From positions 62,001 to 126,000 of the forward strand of contig NZ_JAHQCR010000091.1 of assembly GCF_019042735.1 (NCBI RefSeq): a DNA stretch of 64,000 nt, given 5' to 3'. How positions within the stretch are numbered: the first letter of the stretch is position 1; the number at the start of each line of letters is the position of its first letter. Shown one piece after another: positions 62,590 to 64,000 of the stretch. The notes below the pieces were generated by a model. It searched no databases. It saw only the letters and a program-made list of their open reading frames with translations, and was not told the origin of the DNA. Made by a program: the position numbers and the translations under genes. Origin of the DNA: Evansella alkalicola (GTDB lineage Bacteria; Bacillota; Bacilli; Bacillales; Salisediminibacteriaceae).

Positions 62590-62815
62590 TTTGAGTTCAA
62601 GTTTGTTTCTAAATGAAACTTAGGACGTACTCACTGAGGTTTTTCTGAAAAAACTTATTAGGGTTTTTAAGATAGTGACACGGATTTTCTCAAATCTACT
62701 TGATGTATTTGAGATAAACAGATGGTTTTTCTGAAAAAAACTAATTAAGGTTTTAAGGTAATCAGATGGTTTTTCTATAAAAAACTAATTAAGGTTTTTG
62801 AAGAAAATGGGATGG
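62590..62815 (+). repeat. 44-bp GGTTTTTCTRWAAAAAACTAATTAAGG repeats in the atpD-atpC spacer
   Basis: CAGATGGTTTTTCT starts at 62719 and 62763 (44 bp apart), with diverged relatives at 62639 and possibly 62580. The 281-base gap is unusual inside an atp operon. Confidence 0.65.
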
Positions 62816-62836
62816 CTTCGAAAAGGAGGGTGAACC

Positions 62837-63238
62837 GTGAAGACGATGCAGGCCAATGTCGTCACTCCTGATGGCAGCGTATTTGAAGGACAGATCGAAA
62901 TGGTTACGGTGAAAACAACGGAAGGCTCCCTAGGTATCATGGCGGGGCACTTACCGCTAGTTGCACCACTAACTATCGGTATCGTTCGCCTTAAAAATGA
63001 TTCAAATATTCAGCTCGTCGCTGTCAGTGGCGGTTTTATGGAAGTTCGCCCAGACGAAGTAAGTATTTTAGCTGAATCAGCTGAGTTACCGTCAGACATT
63101 GACGTAGCGAGGGCACGGGCAGCGAAGGAACGTGCTGAACGCCGTCTTGAGCGAGCGAAAAAAGAACATATTGATTTCAAACGTGCCGAGCTTGCTTTAA
63201 AACGAGCTATAAACCGTCTTGAAGTAGCTGGCAGTTAA
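62837..63238 (+). CDS. atpC: ATP synthase F1 subunit epsilon
   Basis: 133 aa from GTG 62837 (SD AAAGGAGGGTG). N-terminal beta-sandwich VVTPDGSVFEGQIEMV, GSLGIMAGHLPLVAPL, and a C-terminal two-helix regulatory domain. Inhibitory/coupling subunit. Last gene of the operon. Confidence 0.95.
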   Translation: MKTMQANVVTPDGSVFEGQIEMVTVKTTEGSLGIMAGHLPLVAPLTIGIVRLKNDSNIQLVAVSGGFMEVRPDEVSILAESAELPSDIDVARARAAKERAERRLERAKKEHIDFKRAELALKRAINRLEVAGS

Positions 63239-63314
63239 TAAGTTTGAAAAATGTTTCATTTATTTATGAGGAATGGGAACGTGAACGTTCAGGTGAATCA
63301 CTTTGATTTCTTCT

Positions 63315-63366
63315 CCCTTGGTTGGGGGAAGATGCGAGGTGAGGGAACCTGGGCGTTTTTTTTATT
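63315..63366 (+). terminator. atp operon terminator (imperfect stem)
   Basis: CCC-tt-GGTT pairs imperfectly with AACC-t-GGG, followed by a run of eight T. Stem is weak. Confidence 0.5.
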
Positions 63367-63395
63367 TTATTGTGATAGAAGCAAAATAAAGTGCT

Positions 63396-64000
63396 GCGGA
63401 CAAAACTGACGTGAAGAAAGGTTGAAATGTCCGCAGAAGAAGGGTCGGCGGACAAAACAAACAATAATAAGGTGTGAAATGTTCGCAGACGAAGACGCAG
63501 TGGACAAAATCCCCAAGAAGAAGGTAAGAAATGTCCGCAGCTGAAGGGTCAGCGGACAAAACACACAGGAAGAAGGTATGAAATGTCCGCAGACGAAGAC
63601 GCAGCGGACAAAACAAACAAGAAGCAGGTGTGAAATGTCCGCAGAAGAAGGCGCAGCGGACAAAACAAACAAGAAGAAAGGATGAAATGTCCGCAGCTGA
63701 AGGGTCAGCGGACAAAACAAACAAGAAGAAAGGATGAAATGTCCGCAGCTGAAGGGTCAGCGGACAAAACAAACAAGAAGAAAGGATGAAATGTCCGCAG
63801 AAGAAGGCGCAGCGGACAAAACAAACAAGAAGCAGGTGTGAAATGTCCGCAGAAAAAGGCGCAGCGGACAAAACACACAGGAAGAAGGTATGAAATGTCC
63901 GCAGAAGAAGGTGCAGCGGACAAAACTCACAAGAAGCAGGTGTGAAATGTCCGCAGAAGAAAGATCAGCGGACAAAACACACAGGAAGAAGGTAAGAAAT
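63396..64000 (+). repeat. Hairpin array A3: at least 11 units of exactly 52 bp, cut by the window edge
   Basis: TGTCCGC arms at 63428, 63480 (TGTTCGC), 63532 and so on to 63948, always 52 bp apart, with a leading half unit GCGGACA at 63396. Same arms, spacing and orientation as A1 and A2, but the N17 and N25 segments differ (GCAGAAGAAGGCGCA; AACAAACAAGAAGAAAGG). Confidence 0.95.

Noticed and set aside
63362..63975. Minus-strand frames up to 169 codons in array A3
   Set aside because: Overlapping frames on the same strand all stay open because the units are purine-rich on the plus strand; not coding.
1..64000. Insertion sequences, prophage, tRNA or rRNA genes
   Set aside because: No transposase, integrase or phage structural proteins among supported genes, and no tRNA or rRNA sequence recognised by reading.

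Overview
The window reads as chromosomal DNA from a low-GC, endospore-forming, alkaliphilic member of the Bacillaceae. Endospore formation is indicated by spo0F and spoIIR. Gene order matches the Bacillus subtilis block ywjE-fadF-(acdA)-rpoE-pyrG-ywjG-spo0F-fba-tal-murAB-glpX-rho-rpmE-tdk-prfA-prmC-spoIIR-ywlBCDEFG-glyA-upp-atp. Alkaliphily is inferred from the ATP synthase: an atpZ gene, the c-subunit P51-E54-P57 motif with Ala at 16, 18 and 22, and the a-subunit Lys eight residues and Gly forty residues after the essential Arg. I do not assign a species.

Layout. 1-3.9 kb: end of a nitrilase-family gene, a small hypothetical gene and a polar amino-acid ABC importer. 4.0-4.9 kb: first 52-bp hairpin array. 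5.2-9.1 kb: a ywjE-type cardiolipin synthase (minus strand) and fadF behind a FadR-type operator. 9.7-19.4 kb: a short-chain acyl-CoA operon (thiolase, 3-hydroxybutyryl-CoA dehydrogenase, two acyl-CoA dehydrogenases, MeaB GTPase, TetR regulator, fused isobutyryl-CoA mutase IcmF) that sits between fadF and rpoE. 19.8-20.8 kb: second array. 21-36 kb: rpoE, pyrG with its attenuator, a NERD-domain gene, ywjG, an unknown membrane-anchored protein, spo0F, central carbon genes (fba, fsa/tal, glpX), murAB, rho, type-B L31 and tdk. 36-50.6 kb: a lipoprotein, CoA-disulfide reductase, prfA-prmC, spoIIR, ywlB-ywlG, glyA and upp, with a DnaA-box cluster at ywlC and another 52-bp array before ywlE. 50.8-52.0 kb: two more 52-bp arrays, abutting. 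52.5-54.9 kb: a Vpr-like subtilase. 55.3-63.2 kb: atpZIBEFHAGDC. 63.4-64 kb: an array that runs off the window.

The most unusual feature is the intergenic DNA. Nearly every long spacer holds tandem repeats, and five sequence-distinct repeat types share a period of exactly 52 bp. Three of them share one skeleton, SGACA-N25-TGTCS-N17 (S = C or G). The arrays hold 16, 18, at least 11, 11, 20 and 4-5 units, and I found no length change at any arm position I checked. 52 bp is five turns of B-DNA, so every arm of a given type lies on the same helical face. I recognise no named element with these properties. No rRNA, tRNA, insertion sequence, prophage or CRISPR array is visible.

Functional links. 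FadF and the acyl-CoA operon handle fatty and branched short-chain acyl-CoA oxidation, with IcmF interconverting isobutyryl- and butyryl-CoA. Fba, FSA/Tal, GlpX and RpiB serve glycolysis, gluconeogenesis and pentose phosphates. PyrG, Tdk, Upp and GlyA serve nucleotide and one-carbon supply. The atp operon makes ATP under alkaline conditions.
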